A DNA stretch of 64,000 nt from Actinomycetota bacterium (GTDB lineage: Bacteria; Actinomycetota; Thermoleophilia; RBG-16-64-13), in contig JADQBG010000004.1 in NCBI GenBank assembly GCA_016278725.1, forward strand, positions 21,034 through 85,033, written 5' to 3'. Below the pieces are notes generated by a model that worked only from the letters and a program-made list of their open reading frames with translations, searched no databases and was not told the DNA's origin. Positions 1 through 7,977 of the stretch are shown here, piece after piece; positions within the stretch are counted from its first letter, which is position 1; each line of letters opens with the position of its first letter. A program made the translations under genes and the position numbers.

Positions 1-1
1 C

Positions 2-157
2 TTCGTGTTGACTTCCGGTTCCATCCGGGCAGAGGAGGCTGCGCAAGCGTTTCTCGAGGCCGAGCGGGCAATCAGAAGCGTCCTTGAAGCGAATCATGGA
101 CCGTTCATATGCAGGGTGACGAGGGACGGTTCGGTCAAGCTAGTCGTCGGGCGGTGA
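2..157 (+). CDS. C-terminal fragment of an unidentified protein (possibly PIN-like)
   Basis: An open frame enters from the left edge and ends at TGA 155-157, giving the last 51 residues of a protein. The visible part has an alanine- and glutamate-rich helix followed by a short strand region ending in GPFICRVTRDGSVKLVVGR. This helix-then-strand ending recalls the C-termini of some PIN-like (VapC45/DUF5615-type) toxins, but that is a weak recollection and no catalytic residues are in view. The gene lies just upstream of a defence operon, which would fit a toxin. Coding status is supported by the uninterrupted frame from the window edge; the identity is not. Confidence 0.4.
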   Translation, partial: FVLTSGSIRAEEAAQAFLEAERAIRSVLEANHGPFICRVTRDGSVKLVVGR

Positions 158-616
158 TGGGGCCGGTACCCGGCGTCGCTCGCTGGCCACACTACGACGC
201 AATCATGCCCTGATGCGAGTGCCCGTGCTGACTTCGTGGCGCTCTCATCGTGAAGAGGCATGCTTAAGCCGGAGGCGCTGGACAACGTTGGGGGTCCGGC
301 GCCGGAAGAGCCAATCGCAAGACGCCCGGCGCAAAATCGCCGCCGTGGTCGACCCCATTTGATCCACTCCAGTCAACCAGGTGAGGTGCGACCTGCGCGC
401 GGTTCCTGGCGTGCCCTCGTCCAGCGGGAAGTCGCCGGCCCCCGACACTCGTGCCCACCGCGCAGAGATTCGGTGCCTCAGCTGGCGTAGCAATGTTGCA
501 TAGGTCCCAACTTGGCAGGCGAGGCCCGGACTACGCGGCTCCGTTCAAAGTCCAAAGACGGGACGGACGTATTCGGAAGGCGGGGAAGGTCCAAAGTGGC
601 GAGGCTTAAGGGCGCT
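158..616. other. Gap without a recognisable gene
   Basis: About 460 bases separate the left-edge gene from the promoter of the ubiquitin-like operon. Short open frames exist on both strands, but none has a convincing ribosome binding site or a recognisable product. I see no tRNA, repeat array or strong terminator here. It may contain decayed mobile-element sequence, but nothing can be named. Confidence 0.4.
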
Positions 617-644
617 TTGGTTAGTCCAGTAACGGTTGTATAAT
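617..644 (+). promoter_or_regulatory. Probable promoter of the ubiquitin-like operon
   Basis: A perfect TATAAT box lies at 639-644, preceded by TG (extended -10 style). A weak -35, TTGGTT, lies at 617-622 with 16 bases between. Transcription would start near 651, about 30 bases before the GTG start chosen for the Ubl gene. Confidence 0.55.
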
Positions 645-682
645 CGCGCGGCCGGCCCATGCCGTTTGACAAAGGAGTCTCT

Positions 683-949
683 GTGAATGAGAAAAACAAC
701 AAGATCAAGCTGACAGTCGTTATATCGAGCAGGGACCACGAAGTGACTGTTAATCCCCACCAGACGGTTGAGCAACTGGTCCGAGAGGCGCTTCGCGACA
801 GCGGGAACGAGGGGCAACCTGTCGACAACTGGGAGCTGAAGAAGTCCGACGGTTCCGTCGTTCCTAACGGAGCTCGGATTCAGGACACTGGAATTACCGA
901 CGGGTCGAAGCTCTACCTCTCTCCTAAGGCCGGAACGGGTGGCTTCTGA
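683..949 (+). CDS. Ubiquitin-like modifier protein (Ubl)
   Basis: An 88-residue protein with a beta-grasp-like pattern: two opening strands (KIKLTVVISS, HEVTVNP), the helix TVEQLVREALRD, and later strands closing with SKLYLSP. It ends in a flexible tail AGTGGF, so a diglycine sits one residue from the C-terminus, as expected of a modifier that is trimmed before activation. The GTG at 683 is preferred over the ATG at 659 because AAAGGAG lies at 671-677. It is the first gene of a Ubl / E2-like / JAB / E1 operon, the arrangement of prokaryotic ubiquitin-like systems catalogued by Iyer, Burroughs and Aravind; the related Bil systems act against phage. The Ubl call rests on fold pattern, tail and context together. 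Confidence 0.8.
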   Translation: MNEKNNKIKLTVVISSRDHEVTVNPHQTVEQLVREALRDSGNEGQPVDNWELKKSDGSVVPNGARIQDTGITDGSKLYLSPKAGTGGF

Positions 950-1562
950 TTCTCTCCCCGTTCTCGTTGACCCGACTGTAAGCCGGCGAAAGCTCCAGCG
1001 CGAAATCGACGCTTGGAGACGTAACGAAGCGGACTATCGAGCACGTGGATGGATCCTTCTCCGGCACGAGGATTTGGTTGTCGAGGTAAGCTTCGCACGC
1101 GCGGTTCAACTTGGAGGAGCCCAACTGCCTCTCCTCGTACCGACCGTCCGCTTCAGCTTTCAGAATTATGACCTGTGGCCGCCGTCACTCACATTCATCG
1201 ATTTCTTCAGCGGTGCCGCGACCGATTGCCCTCTCCCCAATGCTTGGCTCGCGACGACAGAAGGCCCCCGCAACATCTTGCTCCGGAATCCAGATGGGAA
1301 GCAGTTCCTGTGCCTCGAGGGAACCCGAGAATTTCACACGCATCCTCAGCATACCGGAGAGCACTGGGCGCTATGTCGTTCGAGAGGAATGGGATCACTT
1401 GCCGTCCTGTGTGAACGCGTCTGGGAAGCAATCACACAAACTGTGGGTGGGTTGGGATTCACGCCCGTGGTCGTGCAGAAACCACCGCAGCAGGTTCTAG
1501 AAATAACCCCTCAGATGATAGCTGCCCTTCAACAGCTTGCTGGGGGACCGGGGCAAGCGTGA
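939..1562 (+). CDS. E2-like conjugation protein with CEHH motif
   Basis: This 207-residue protein starts at a GTG inside the end of the Ubl gene. The middle has the E2-like order of a proline-rich strand segment (VPTVRFSFQNYDLWPPSLTF, residues about 68-87) followed by a cysteine in LCLEGTREFHTHPQH. Cys125, Glu127 or Glu131, His133, His135 and His138 match the conserved C, E, H, H set of the small family named Metal_CEHH in Pfam, which occurs in Ubl operons. Whether Cys125 carries the modifier or binds metal cannot be decided from sequence. Its slot between Ubl and JAB genes is where the E2 component normally sits. The C-terminal 45 residues look helical and have no recognised motif. Confidence 0.75.
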   Translation: MASDSLPVLVDPTVSRRKLQREIDAWRRNEADYRARGWILLRHEDLVVEVSFARAVQLGGAQLPLLVPTVRFSFQNYDLWPPSLTFIDFFSGAATDCPLPNAWLATTEGPRNILLRNPDGKQFLCLEGTREFHTHPQHTGEHWALCRSRGMGSLAVLCERVWEAITQTVGGLGFTPVVVQKPPQQVLEITPQMIAALQQLAGGPGQA

Positions 1563-2050
1563 GCCAGCGTGGACTTCTTGCGGTCGAACGGTTCGTCTTG
1601 CCCGAGCGAATCCTTGAGCTGACACTGGAGTCCCTGGCAGCTATCGGCAGAAGACGGGTCGAGGGGTTTGTTGTATGGGGAGGCGTGCTCGAGGAAGGTG
1701 GTCGCCTTCTTCGATTCCAGTCTGCGCTGACCCCTCGGCAACAGGCCTATCGGACCCAGATGGGCTTGCTCGTGGTGGTAGACAGCGATGGCCTTTTCGA
1801 GATCAACAAGACGCTGAATGACCTCGGACAGATCTTAGCCGCACAGGTCCATACACACCCAGGAGAGGCGTACCACAGCGAAACAGACGATCATCAGCCC
1901 ATCGTCACGCTTGTTGGCGGTCTCAGTTTGGTCATCCCCTTCTTTGCGCAACGAGGACTCGAAGCTTGGGACGACTTTCGTTGGTATCGCCTGGAGGGGT
2001 ACGCGGACTGGCGGGCGATCGACGCGGACGTGGAGGTGATCGTTGTATGA
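1559..2050 (+). CDS. JAB/JAMM metallo-isopeptidase
   Basis: A 163-residue protein whose GTG start overlaps the previous stop by four bases. It carries the JAMM zinc site HTHPG (residues about 98-102) followed by SETDD, the H-x-H-P-x(n)-S-x-x-D signature, with an upstream glutamate in WGGVLEEGG near residue 42. Proteins of this family cleave ubiquitin-like modifiers from their own tails or from targets. Here the natural first substrate is the Ubl ending in GGF, where removal of the last residue would expose the diglycine. The length fits a stand-alone Prok-JAB domain. Confidence is high because the motif is complete and the context agrees. Confidence 0.9.
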   Translation: MSQRGLLAVERFVLPERILELTLESLAAIGRRRVEGFVVWGGVLEEGGRLLRFQSALTPRQQAYRTQMGLLVVVDSDGLFEINKTLNDLGQILAAQVHTHPGEAYHSETDDHQPIVTLVGGLSLVIPFFAQRGLEAWDDFRWYRLEGYADWRAIDADVEVIVV

Positions 2051-3633
2051 GCCTCCCGCGGTTTATCAGTCGTGTTGCCGACGCCGCTATTCCGCTCCTC
2101 GGTGGACTCGATAGGGGCGACTTCACCGAGCACCTAGCAGGTACGGCGGTAGGCCTAGCCGTAGCCGAGGAGGTTGCTGCTGCAAATCATCACTTGTCAC
2201 ATGCCTTCTTGCTTGCGGTCAATTTGGCAGCACGCTTCTATCCCAGGCTAGTAATAGATGCGCCCCCAGAACTGAGGTCGAAGGCAGAGGCGCTCGCCTT
2301 CGCTATCAATCCCTTGTGTGAGACAGAGTCCACTGCGTTACCAGTGTCCTCGCAACTCGTCTTCACGCCAGATTCTCCGACCGGGAATGAAGTCACCGTC
2401 TGGGCATCCGGTTGGAATGTGGTTATCGATGGCGGTGCGGGTGGCCCTCTGTCGACGCCGTTACTGCCGGCAGCGTTGGCCGCGGGCACACTCGGGATGG
2501 CTGAGGTATTCCGAGCAGTATTCGCCGACCTTCTAGGTCCCGTCCGAGGTCGGACTGCGCCGCAGCCGGGCAGCCTAAGCCTGATCACCACTGAAACCTG
2601 GACCCAGGGATTAGACATCGAGCTTAAGCGCCTGAACGTCGGCCGGGTTCATTTGGTTGGAGCGGGCGCGATCGGACAAGCGGCTGTGGAGGTGTTTCGG
2701 CACCTCGACCTGACGGGGTCGCTGGTTGTAGTCGACCACGAGGCGGTTGATTTGTCCAACCTCCAACGATACGTGCTCACGCGGGACGAAGACGAGCATC
2801 GGTCGAAGACAGCCATTGTGAAGCAGGCCCTTGCTGACAGCTCCAGCCTTGAGGTGCACGAAGTACCCCAGCGGTGGGGGCTTGATCTGGAGGCTCAAGG
2901 CAACCTCGACGCTGTCCTTGTTGCACTCGACACTGCGGAGGACCGGATGGGGGTTCAGGCATCATTGCCTAGACGGATATACAACGCATATACTCAGCCG
3001 CTCGACCTTGGCTGGTCTCGCCACGAGGCGTTCGGTGTAGAACCCTGCCTCGCGTGTCTTTATTGGCCGACTTCACGGACTCCAAGCCGACATGAAGTCA
3101 TCGCGCAAGCATTGGGGGAGTCGCCGTGGCGCGTTCTTGCCTACCTCGCCTCTCGACGGCCGGTTGGAACCTCTCTCGTCGCCACAGAACTTGTGCCGCC
3201 GGTGGAGGCGACAGCCGTCGAGAGGGGACACTGGACCACAGTCCCGTTGCTGGAGGATCTTATCGGTCGCTTCGGACTTCCCGCCGACGCCCGACCGGAA
3301 TGGGCTAACAGCACAATAGAGGATCTGTATCGCCGCGGGGTATGCGGGGGCGCTATTATCAAGACCGGGACGGGTTCGTCAGAGCGAGAAGTAGTAGTGC
3401 CACTAGCTCACCAGTCTGCGTTCGCTGGCATCATGCTGGCCGTGCAACTGCTGGCTTCGTCGCACCCTGTTCTCGCACACGCGAGGCCCGACCAGGTGGA
3501 AGGACGGTTTGACGTGCTGGGAGGGCTGCCGCAGGTCCCAGGTGTGCCGCGAGCACGGACGCCGGGGTGCATATGCTCAGATGCCGATTTTTTTGAGCGC
3601 TGGGAGGAGTTCCAGCAAATGGAATTGCTATAG
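2047..3633 (+). CDS. E1-like ThiF-family activating enzyme
   Basis: The ATG at 2047 overlaps the JAB stop by four bases, giving 528 residues. The first 195 or so form an N-terminal domain I do not recognise. A ThiF/MoeB Rossmann core follows: VHLVGAGAIGQ near residue 203, then VVVDHEAVDLSNLQR, the nucleotide- and Mg-binding stretch of E1 enzymes, with a downstream Lys-Thr (SKTAIVKQAL). Zinc-type cysteines occur as CLAC near 334 and CICSD near 508. Cys in RRGVCGG near residue 433 is a candidate thioester residue. The enzyme should adenylate the C-terminus of the Ubl encoded three genes upstream. The large N-terminal extension separates it from minimal MoeB/ThiF enzymes. Confidence 0.88.
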   Translation: MSLPRFISRVADAAIPLLGGLDRGDFTEHLAGTAVGLAVAEEVAAANHHLSHAFLLAVNLAARFYPRLVIDAPPELRSKAEALAFAINPLCETESTALPVSSQLVFTPDSPTGNEVTVWASGWNVVIDGGAGGPLSTPLLPAALAAGTLGMAEVFRAVFADLLGPVRGRTAPQPGSLSLITTETWTQGLDIELKRLNVGRVHLVGAGAIGQAAVEVFRHLDLTGSLVVVDHEAVDLSNLQRYVLTRDEDEHRSKTAIVKQALADSSSLEVHEVPQRWGLDLEAQGNLDAVLVALDTAEDRMGVQASLPRRIYNAYTQPLDLGWSRHEAFGVEPCLACLYWPTSRTPSRHEVIAQALGESPWRVLAYLASRRPVGTSLVATELVPPVEATAVERGHWTTVPLLEDLIGRFGLPADARPEWANSTIEDLYRRGVCGGAIIKTGTGSSEREVVVPLAHQSAFAGIMLAVQLLASSHPVLAHARPDQVEGRFDVLGGLPQVPGVPRARTPGCICSDADFFERWEEFQQMELL

Positions 3634-3794
3634 GCCGCGCCTGGTAGAGCGCTCCAAGCCGCTGGAACTCGCTCTCTGACTCCGCAGGCGGCCCCACCGC
3701 ATGCGGCCTTCGGCACCACCCTCGGTGTATTTGGAGGCCCGACGACAGCGGCTACGCTATGACCGAATAGCGTGACCTAAAGGTTCTACTGTCG

Positions 3795-4322
3795 CTACAA
3801 TAGGCCTTGTCTTCCTGCCCAATCGAACAGGTCCGATCCATGGCACGGAAACCACATTTCTGTATCCGCCAGCGCGTCTACTAGTTCTACTGCTGTCCCT
3901 CGACTCAACTCTCCCATCCGGAAGCCTCGTATAACTAGCCACAGAGTACCGTGCACCACCACATTCCGTCGTCTGCCGTGGTTAGTCCCGGCTCTTTCGT
4001 CGACAATTGCAGTTGCGCCGTTCAGCTCTGCCCAGGCAAGTACTGAAGCTTCGCCGATGTCCCGCTGGCTCGATCCGAGGAGACGAGTGTATTCGGTGAA
4101 GACACGGAGTGCGTCCAGCCCCTCGCCCAGGCGTACCTCCTCAAGCCACGTAGCGGTTAGGATGTCTTGATTCAACGGATGGAGACCGAGACCATCCCGA
4201 AGCTCTTCCAAGACGGACTGCGTCGCCACACTCCTACAATCCTGGCACAGCTTCCGCAACGACTCGACTTCGCCTGCCCGCGCAAAATGCGTGAGCGGGG
4301 TCGTGTCGAAAACAAGAGTCAT
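3795..4322 (-). CDS. PIN-domain protein, probable toxin partner
   Basis: A 175-residue protein that opens with VFDTTPLTHFAR, the first aspartate strand of PIN nucleases, and has a later acidic strand TAIVDERAGTNHGRRRN near residue 105, as in PIN proteins of the DUF3368 type. PIN domains cleave RNA with a cluster of acidic residues and Mg. Its ATG overlaps the stop of the upstream XRE-ImmA gene by four bases, so the two form one operon. Such pairs resemble toxin-antitoxin or stress-switch modules in which the ImmA/IrrE protein controls the partner. The nuclease assignment is good; the toxin role is inferred. Confidence 0.75.
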   Translation of the reverse strand: MTLVFDTTPLTHFARAGEVESLRKLCQDCRSVATQSVLEELRDGLGLHPLNQDILTATWLEEVRLGEGLDALRVFTEYTRLLGSSQRDIGEASVLAWAELNGATAIVDERAGTNHGRRRNVVVHGTLWLVIRGFRMGELSRGTAVELVDALADTEMWFPCHGSDLFDWAGRQGLL

Positions 4323-5437
4323 CAGCTTTCGTTGAACTCTGGGGTGAGGGCTTCGAGTGGCAATTCATACGTCTCGGGTAGCTCGTCTTCAGTAAGGGTG
4401 TGGTGTAGCAACTCGAGCGCCCGCGTACTCGTGATCTTGTTGCGGCGGTAGCTCCCTATGACTGCGGCGGAATACCGCGGTGGTAACGAAGGCGGTATGA
4501 GCTCCTCTTGGAAGACCAACGCTCGTTCTATGTAGTCAGCTCGTGTAGGGGGCTGTGATAAAAGAATGGTTCGCCTATCCTCATCAATGAGACCCAGATT
4601 CAGGAGGTGCGCACAGGCGGCTGTCCAGCTGACTCCAAAGTAAGCCGCAAGCGAGATTGTGGCTCCCCGTGGATCGACATGGCCTTCCGCATCCCCCCAT
4701 AGCTTCACTGTCACATTTCTTGGCATCAACAAGAATATGGCGAATGCATTCAGCAGCCGCTCGTGAGCGCCACTGATGTCATCGAACAAGGAGTGGTCGA
4801 CAGAGTAAGCGTCTGAAAGGACGTGATGACCAATCTCGTGGGCAAGTGTGAATCGCCTCCGACCAGCTGGCATGCTGCCATTAATGATTGCCACGCCTGC
4901 ACCCTCTAACAGAACGTAGGCGCCGTCGGATGTACCGGCAGGCATCTCAAAAGAGAACGCGTAGAGGCCAAGTCGTTCTGCGGTAAGCTGGAGGTTTGGA
5001 ATGGCTGCTGATTCGCCAAGTTCCGTTCGGACGCTCGTTGCCAGGTCCTCGGCTTGGGAATGGCTTCGAATTGAGGAGGGGTCTCGAGAGTCCTCCTTAG
5101 GGAGCCCGCCTATCTCGAGCAGCAGCTCGACGTCACGTGACACGCGCTCAAGTTCCAGGTCTAAGGAGGTTGATGGACTAGTGTCGAGCTGGTCCGAGCG
5201 ACGGCTTACCACCGACTGAGGAGGCTCCGTAATGAACCACTCAAGAGGGAGGCTCAGGACGTTAGAGATCTGCCCTAGCTCCAAGGAGCTGATGCTTCGC
5301 CTACCTCGCTCGATCTTGGCAATAGCGGTCCTGTCAAGACCGACAGACGACGAGAGCTGAGCCTGGGTCAGCCCGCGTGCCTCTCGGGCCTGGGCCACGC
5401 GGGTGCCGATCTGTTCCCAGGTTTCGAAGTAGCGCAT
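4322..5437 (-). CDS. XRE-type regulator fused to ImmA/IrrE metallopeptidase
   Basis: A 371-residue protein with two domains. Residues about 10-65 are an XRE helix-turn-helix (TQAQLSSSVGLDRTAIAKIE). Residues about 170-290 are a COG2856/ImmA-IrrE peptidase with the zinc motif HEIGHH in TLAHEIGHHVLSDAY and a following glutamate helix HERLLNAFAIFLLMPR. Members cleave partner repressors or act as antitoxins. It precedes and overlaps the PIN-domain gene. A palindrome 26 bases upstream of the start is a candidate operator for the HTH. The location beside an integrase and other defence genes fits the mobile-element association of the family. Confidence 0.9.
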   Translation of the reverse strand: MRYFETWEQIGTRVAQAREARGLTQAQLSSSVGLDRTAIAKIERGRRSISSLELGQISNVLSLPLEWFITEPPQSVVSRRSDQLDTSPSTSLDLELERVSRDVELLLEIGGLPKEDSRDPSSIRSHSQAEDLATSVRTELGESAAIPNLQLTAERLGLYAFSFEMPAGTSDGAYVLLEGAGVAIINGSMPAGRRRFTLAHEIGHHVLSDAYSVDHSLFDDISGAHERLLNAFAIFLLMPRNVTVKLWGDAEGHVDPRGATISLAAYFGVSWTAACAHLLNLGLIDEDRRTILLSQPPTRADYIERALVFQEELIPPSLPPRYSAAVIGSYRRNKITSTRALELLHHTLTEDELPETYELPLEALTPEFNES

Positions 5438-5462
5438 GGCCCTCGCTCCCTTTGGTTCTCCT

Positions 5463-5479
5463 TGTGCGATATTGGCACA
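5463..5479. promoter_or_regulatory. Inverted repeat upstream of the XRE-ImmA gene
   Basis: TGTGC at 5463-5467 and GCACA at 5475-5479 form a perfect inverted repeat with a 7-base spacer. It lies 26 bases before the XRE-ImmA start codon on the minus strand. Autoregulation by an XRE protein through such a dyad is common, but binding here is inferred. Confidence 0.45.
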
Positions 5480-5500
5480 CCTACCCTCGGTTCACAAGCC

Positions 5501-6493
5501 TCATTCCTTTATACTAGGCTCAGACCTGGATGCGGGCGCAAGACCGGTCGAAGCGGTTTCTTCCAGTGAAATTGCTTCGGCGACCTTCTGCCATCCTGGG
5601 TCCTCCTGCCCTTCCAGCCGCCGAAGGTAGGTCGTGGTCACAGCGAGGGAGGAGTGGTCCAGGAAGCGGGAAACCTCCTCGATGGACTGCCCGGCGTCCC
5701 GCCGTAGCTTGGCGGCGGAGTGGCGGAAGATGTGGACACCGGCGCGCGGGAGGCCGGCTTTGCGGAGGTAGCCCTGGAGGGAGGCGTAGAAGGTGGAGCT
5801 CCGGACCGCTGTACGGGCCTCTGTCGGCCACAGCGACTCTTCCGGGGCCATCTCCTCCAGTTCGCGCCCGAAACCGCGCAGAGCGGTTCTGAGCGCGTCG
5901 TAGGCCGGTCGTGGCAGCTCTCGCCGTCCCGATTTCCCGCCCTTCCCGCGGTACTGGTAGTAGGGCACCGCGCTATCCAGGCTCAGGTCGCCCGCGGTCA
6001 GTCGGAAGACCTCCTCACGGCGGCGGCCGGTCAGCACCAGAAAGAGGATGATCGCCCGGTTGCGTAGGCCGACCGACGTGTCCGGGAGCACAGCGAGCAA
6101 CCGGCGTATCTCCTCCGCGGACAGCCCTCTTGGCGTTGACTGCGCTAACTTTGGCCGCTCGAGCCGGTCACACGGGTTGGTGCTGACGATCTCCATCCGA
6201 ATGAGGAAGCGGAAGAAGGAAGAGACGCAGGCGATCCGCGCGGCCGTGGTGGTGGGGGAAGGGTCCTTGCCCGAGGCGCCGGGGGAGTGGGCCCAGACGA
6301 AGACGTCCTGGCTGGTCAGCTCATCCGGCGTCTTCCCGACCCGGCCGAAGAAGGCTTGTAGCATCCGCGAGTACCCCTCGACGGTCCGGCGGGAGCCTGA
6401 GCGCCGCTCCTTTTCAACGAGGAAGGCGACCAGGGCTCGCTCCCAACCCACCAGGTCCTCGGCCGGCCGGGCGACCGCGTACGATTGACCCAT
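5501..6493 (-). CDS. Tyrosine recombinase / integrase (XerC/D-like)
   Basis: A 330-residue recombinase. Residues about 18-105 are the core-binding SAM-like domain. The catalytic domain has Arg in LTGRRREEVF, Lys in RGKGGKSGRREL, the HIFRH box, His in FLDHSSLAVTTTYLR, and the nucleophilic Tyr of TTTYLRR. All catalytic residues are present, so it should be active. It lies between the XRE-PIN pair and the TIR locus, transcribed toward the former. It may have mobilised part of the defence island; a chromosomal Xer role is less likely because it carries an acidic, serine-rich C-terminal tail and sits among accessory genes. Confidence 0.92.
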   Translation of the reverse strand: MGQSYAVARPAEDLVGWERALVAFLVEKERRSGSRRTVEGYSRMLQAFFGRVGKTPDELTSQDVFVWAHSPGASGKDPSPTTTAARIACVSSFFRFLIRMEIVSTNPCDRLERPKLAQSTPRGLSAEEIRRLLAVLPDTSVGLRNRAIILFLVLTGRRREEVFRLTAGDLSLDSAVPYYQYRGKGGKSGRRELPRPAYDALRTALRGFGRELEEMAPEESLWPTEARTAVRSSTFYASLQGYLRKAGLPRAGVHIFRHSAAKLRRDAGQSIEEVSRFLDHSSLAVTTTYLRRLEGQEDPGWQKVAEAISLEETASTGLAPASRSEPSIKE

Positions 6494-6795
6494 GATGTCT
6501 CCTCTCGTCGTGGAAGCACCATGTTCGCTCTGATCCCGGCGAAGTCAACGCTCATAAGGCCAGAGCCCGACAAGATGGCCGCAGCCGACGTGCGGCGCCC
6601 ACACTAACGGGCCATAGTGCGAATTCGTTACATGTGGCTGAAGCTTCCCGGAAGGCTTTCCAGCGGGCAACGTCGCCTTCTCGCTCGGCATTCCTTGCTA
6701 AGAGGCGGTCAGGGCTGCGTCGGTGGCGACAGTGCCACTCGGCGCTGTGCTACGGTGGCAGCGTCCAGGGACATCACCTAGACGGGGGCTTTGCC

Positions 6796-7977
6796 TTGAA
6801 TGCGTGCACATTACCGGTCCCGGCATTCATTTCGTATTCGCATCGTGACGAAACCTTCAAAGATCGGCTGGAGACGCAACTTGCACTTATGCGTCGCCAA
6901 GGGGTAGTGAGCGATTGGCACGACCGAAGAATTACTGCAGGGCGGGAATGGGAGGGCGAGATCGATGAGCATCTCGCTTGTGCATCTCTCATTCTGCTCC
7001 TGATCAGTCCGGATTTCCTTGCATCCGACTACTGCTATGACGTCGAAATGCAAAAGGCTATGGACCTTCATGAAGCCGGCGAGGCCCGTGTCATTCCGAT
7101 AATGATTAGGCCTTGTCCGTCTGGCTGGAAGAAGACGCCTTTTGCACGGCTTCAAGCTCTTCCGAGGGATGCGCGTCCGATCAGTGAGTGGGAAAATGAG
7201 GATCGCGCTTGGGTCGACGTGGTGGACGGCATAGAAGCAACTCTTGCTGACATGTGCCAGATGACGGATGTTGAAGAGAATCCATACGAGAACTTCGGAA
7301 GATCTCGCCCCAGCGATTCGGTCCCAACCCATGATGTTGATCTTAGGCCGATTCTAGATAGGGCCAGGGCAGGTATACCGAAGACGTCGTCTTTTGGTCC
7401 TACCTTGCTGTGGTTTTGCATGGCGGGACGACCCTCTCCCGCTGTTCGTCCTGCAGAGTTTGACGCGCAGAGGTTAGAGCAAAGACTTGCCCAGTTGTTG
7501 CTGTTCGACGTGGGATTATTTCAACCCGGCGGCGGTTACGACCTTCGCCGGGAGGGATCCCAGCTCCAGATGGTGCAGGAGAAGTACAGAGTAGTGGTAG
7601 ATGAAGAAGCGACAGTATGCATAGCCCAGCCTGCTGAGGCGGGTCCGTCTGGATTAACTTGCATTATTGAGGAGGACTTGCGGGGCAAACTAAGCGAAGC
7701 CGTTCAGGTGGCCCAGGGTGTTCTCTCTCTGGTGGACCCAGAACGCAAGGTCGAATGCCTTGCAGTGGCGGCGGGCCTGACTGACTGTTCGCTTCTATGC
7801 TGGCGCACCGAAGCGGAGCATGCTGCAAGCCCAAATTCCATGACCATGGATCACTCAGACGGAAAACCCATACTAGTTGAACTTCCGCGCCCTGTGGAAC
7901 CGAGCCACCTCACACGTGACCGAGGGGATATAGTCGAAGACCTGTTGGTTCTTTTGCGTCGGGAGGTCAAGGGGTGA
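6796..7977 (+). CDS. TIR-domain protein with unrecognised C-terminal domain
   Basis: The TIR domain fills residues about 5-145: FISYSHRDE opens it, ILLLISPDFLASDYC is the central strand and loop, and Glu84 in YDVEMQKA occupies the position of the NADase catalytic glutamate. The C-terminal 230 residues (from about 165) match no family I know. The TTG at 6796 is taken as the start because the TIR fold begins directly after it; an upstream ATG at 6634 would add 54 residues of low-complexity sequence. The stop overlaps the next gene's GTG. TIR proteins of this build usually deplete NAD+ or make a signal when triggered by phage, so an abortive defence role is inferred. Confidence 0.8.
   Translation: MNACTLPVPAFISYSHRDETFKDRLETQLALMRRQGVVSDWHDRRITAGREWEGEIDEHLACASLILLLISPDFLASDYCYDVEMQKAMDLHEAGEARVIPIMIRPCPSGWKKTPFARLQALPRDARPISEWENEDRAWVDVVDGIEATLADMCQMTDVEENPYENFGRSRPSDSVPTHDVDLRPILDRARAGIPKTSSFGPTLLWFCMAGRPSPAVRPAEFDAQRLEQRLAQLLLFDVGLFQPGGGYDLRREGSQLQMVQEKYRVVVDEEATVCIAQPAEAGPSGLTCIIEEDLRGKLSEAVQVAQGVLSLVDPERKVECLAVAAGLTDCSLLCWRTEAEHAASPNSMTMDHSDGKPILVELPRPVEPSHLTRDRGDIVEDLLVLLRREVKG

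Noticed and set aside
6634..6795. Upstream ATG start for the TIR gene
   Set aside because: The added 54 residues are Arg/Ser-rich and precede the TIR fold without any domain; the TTG at 6796 fits better.
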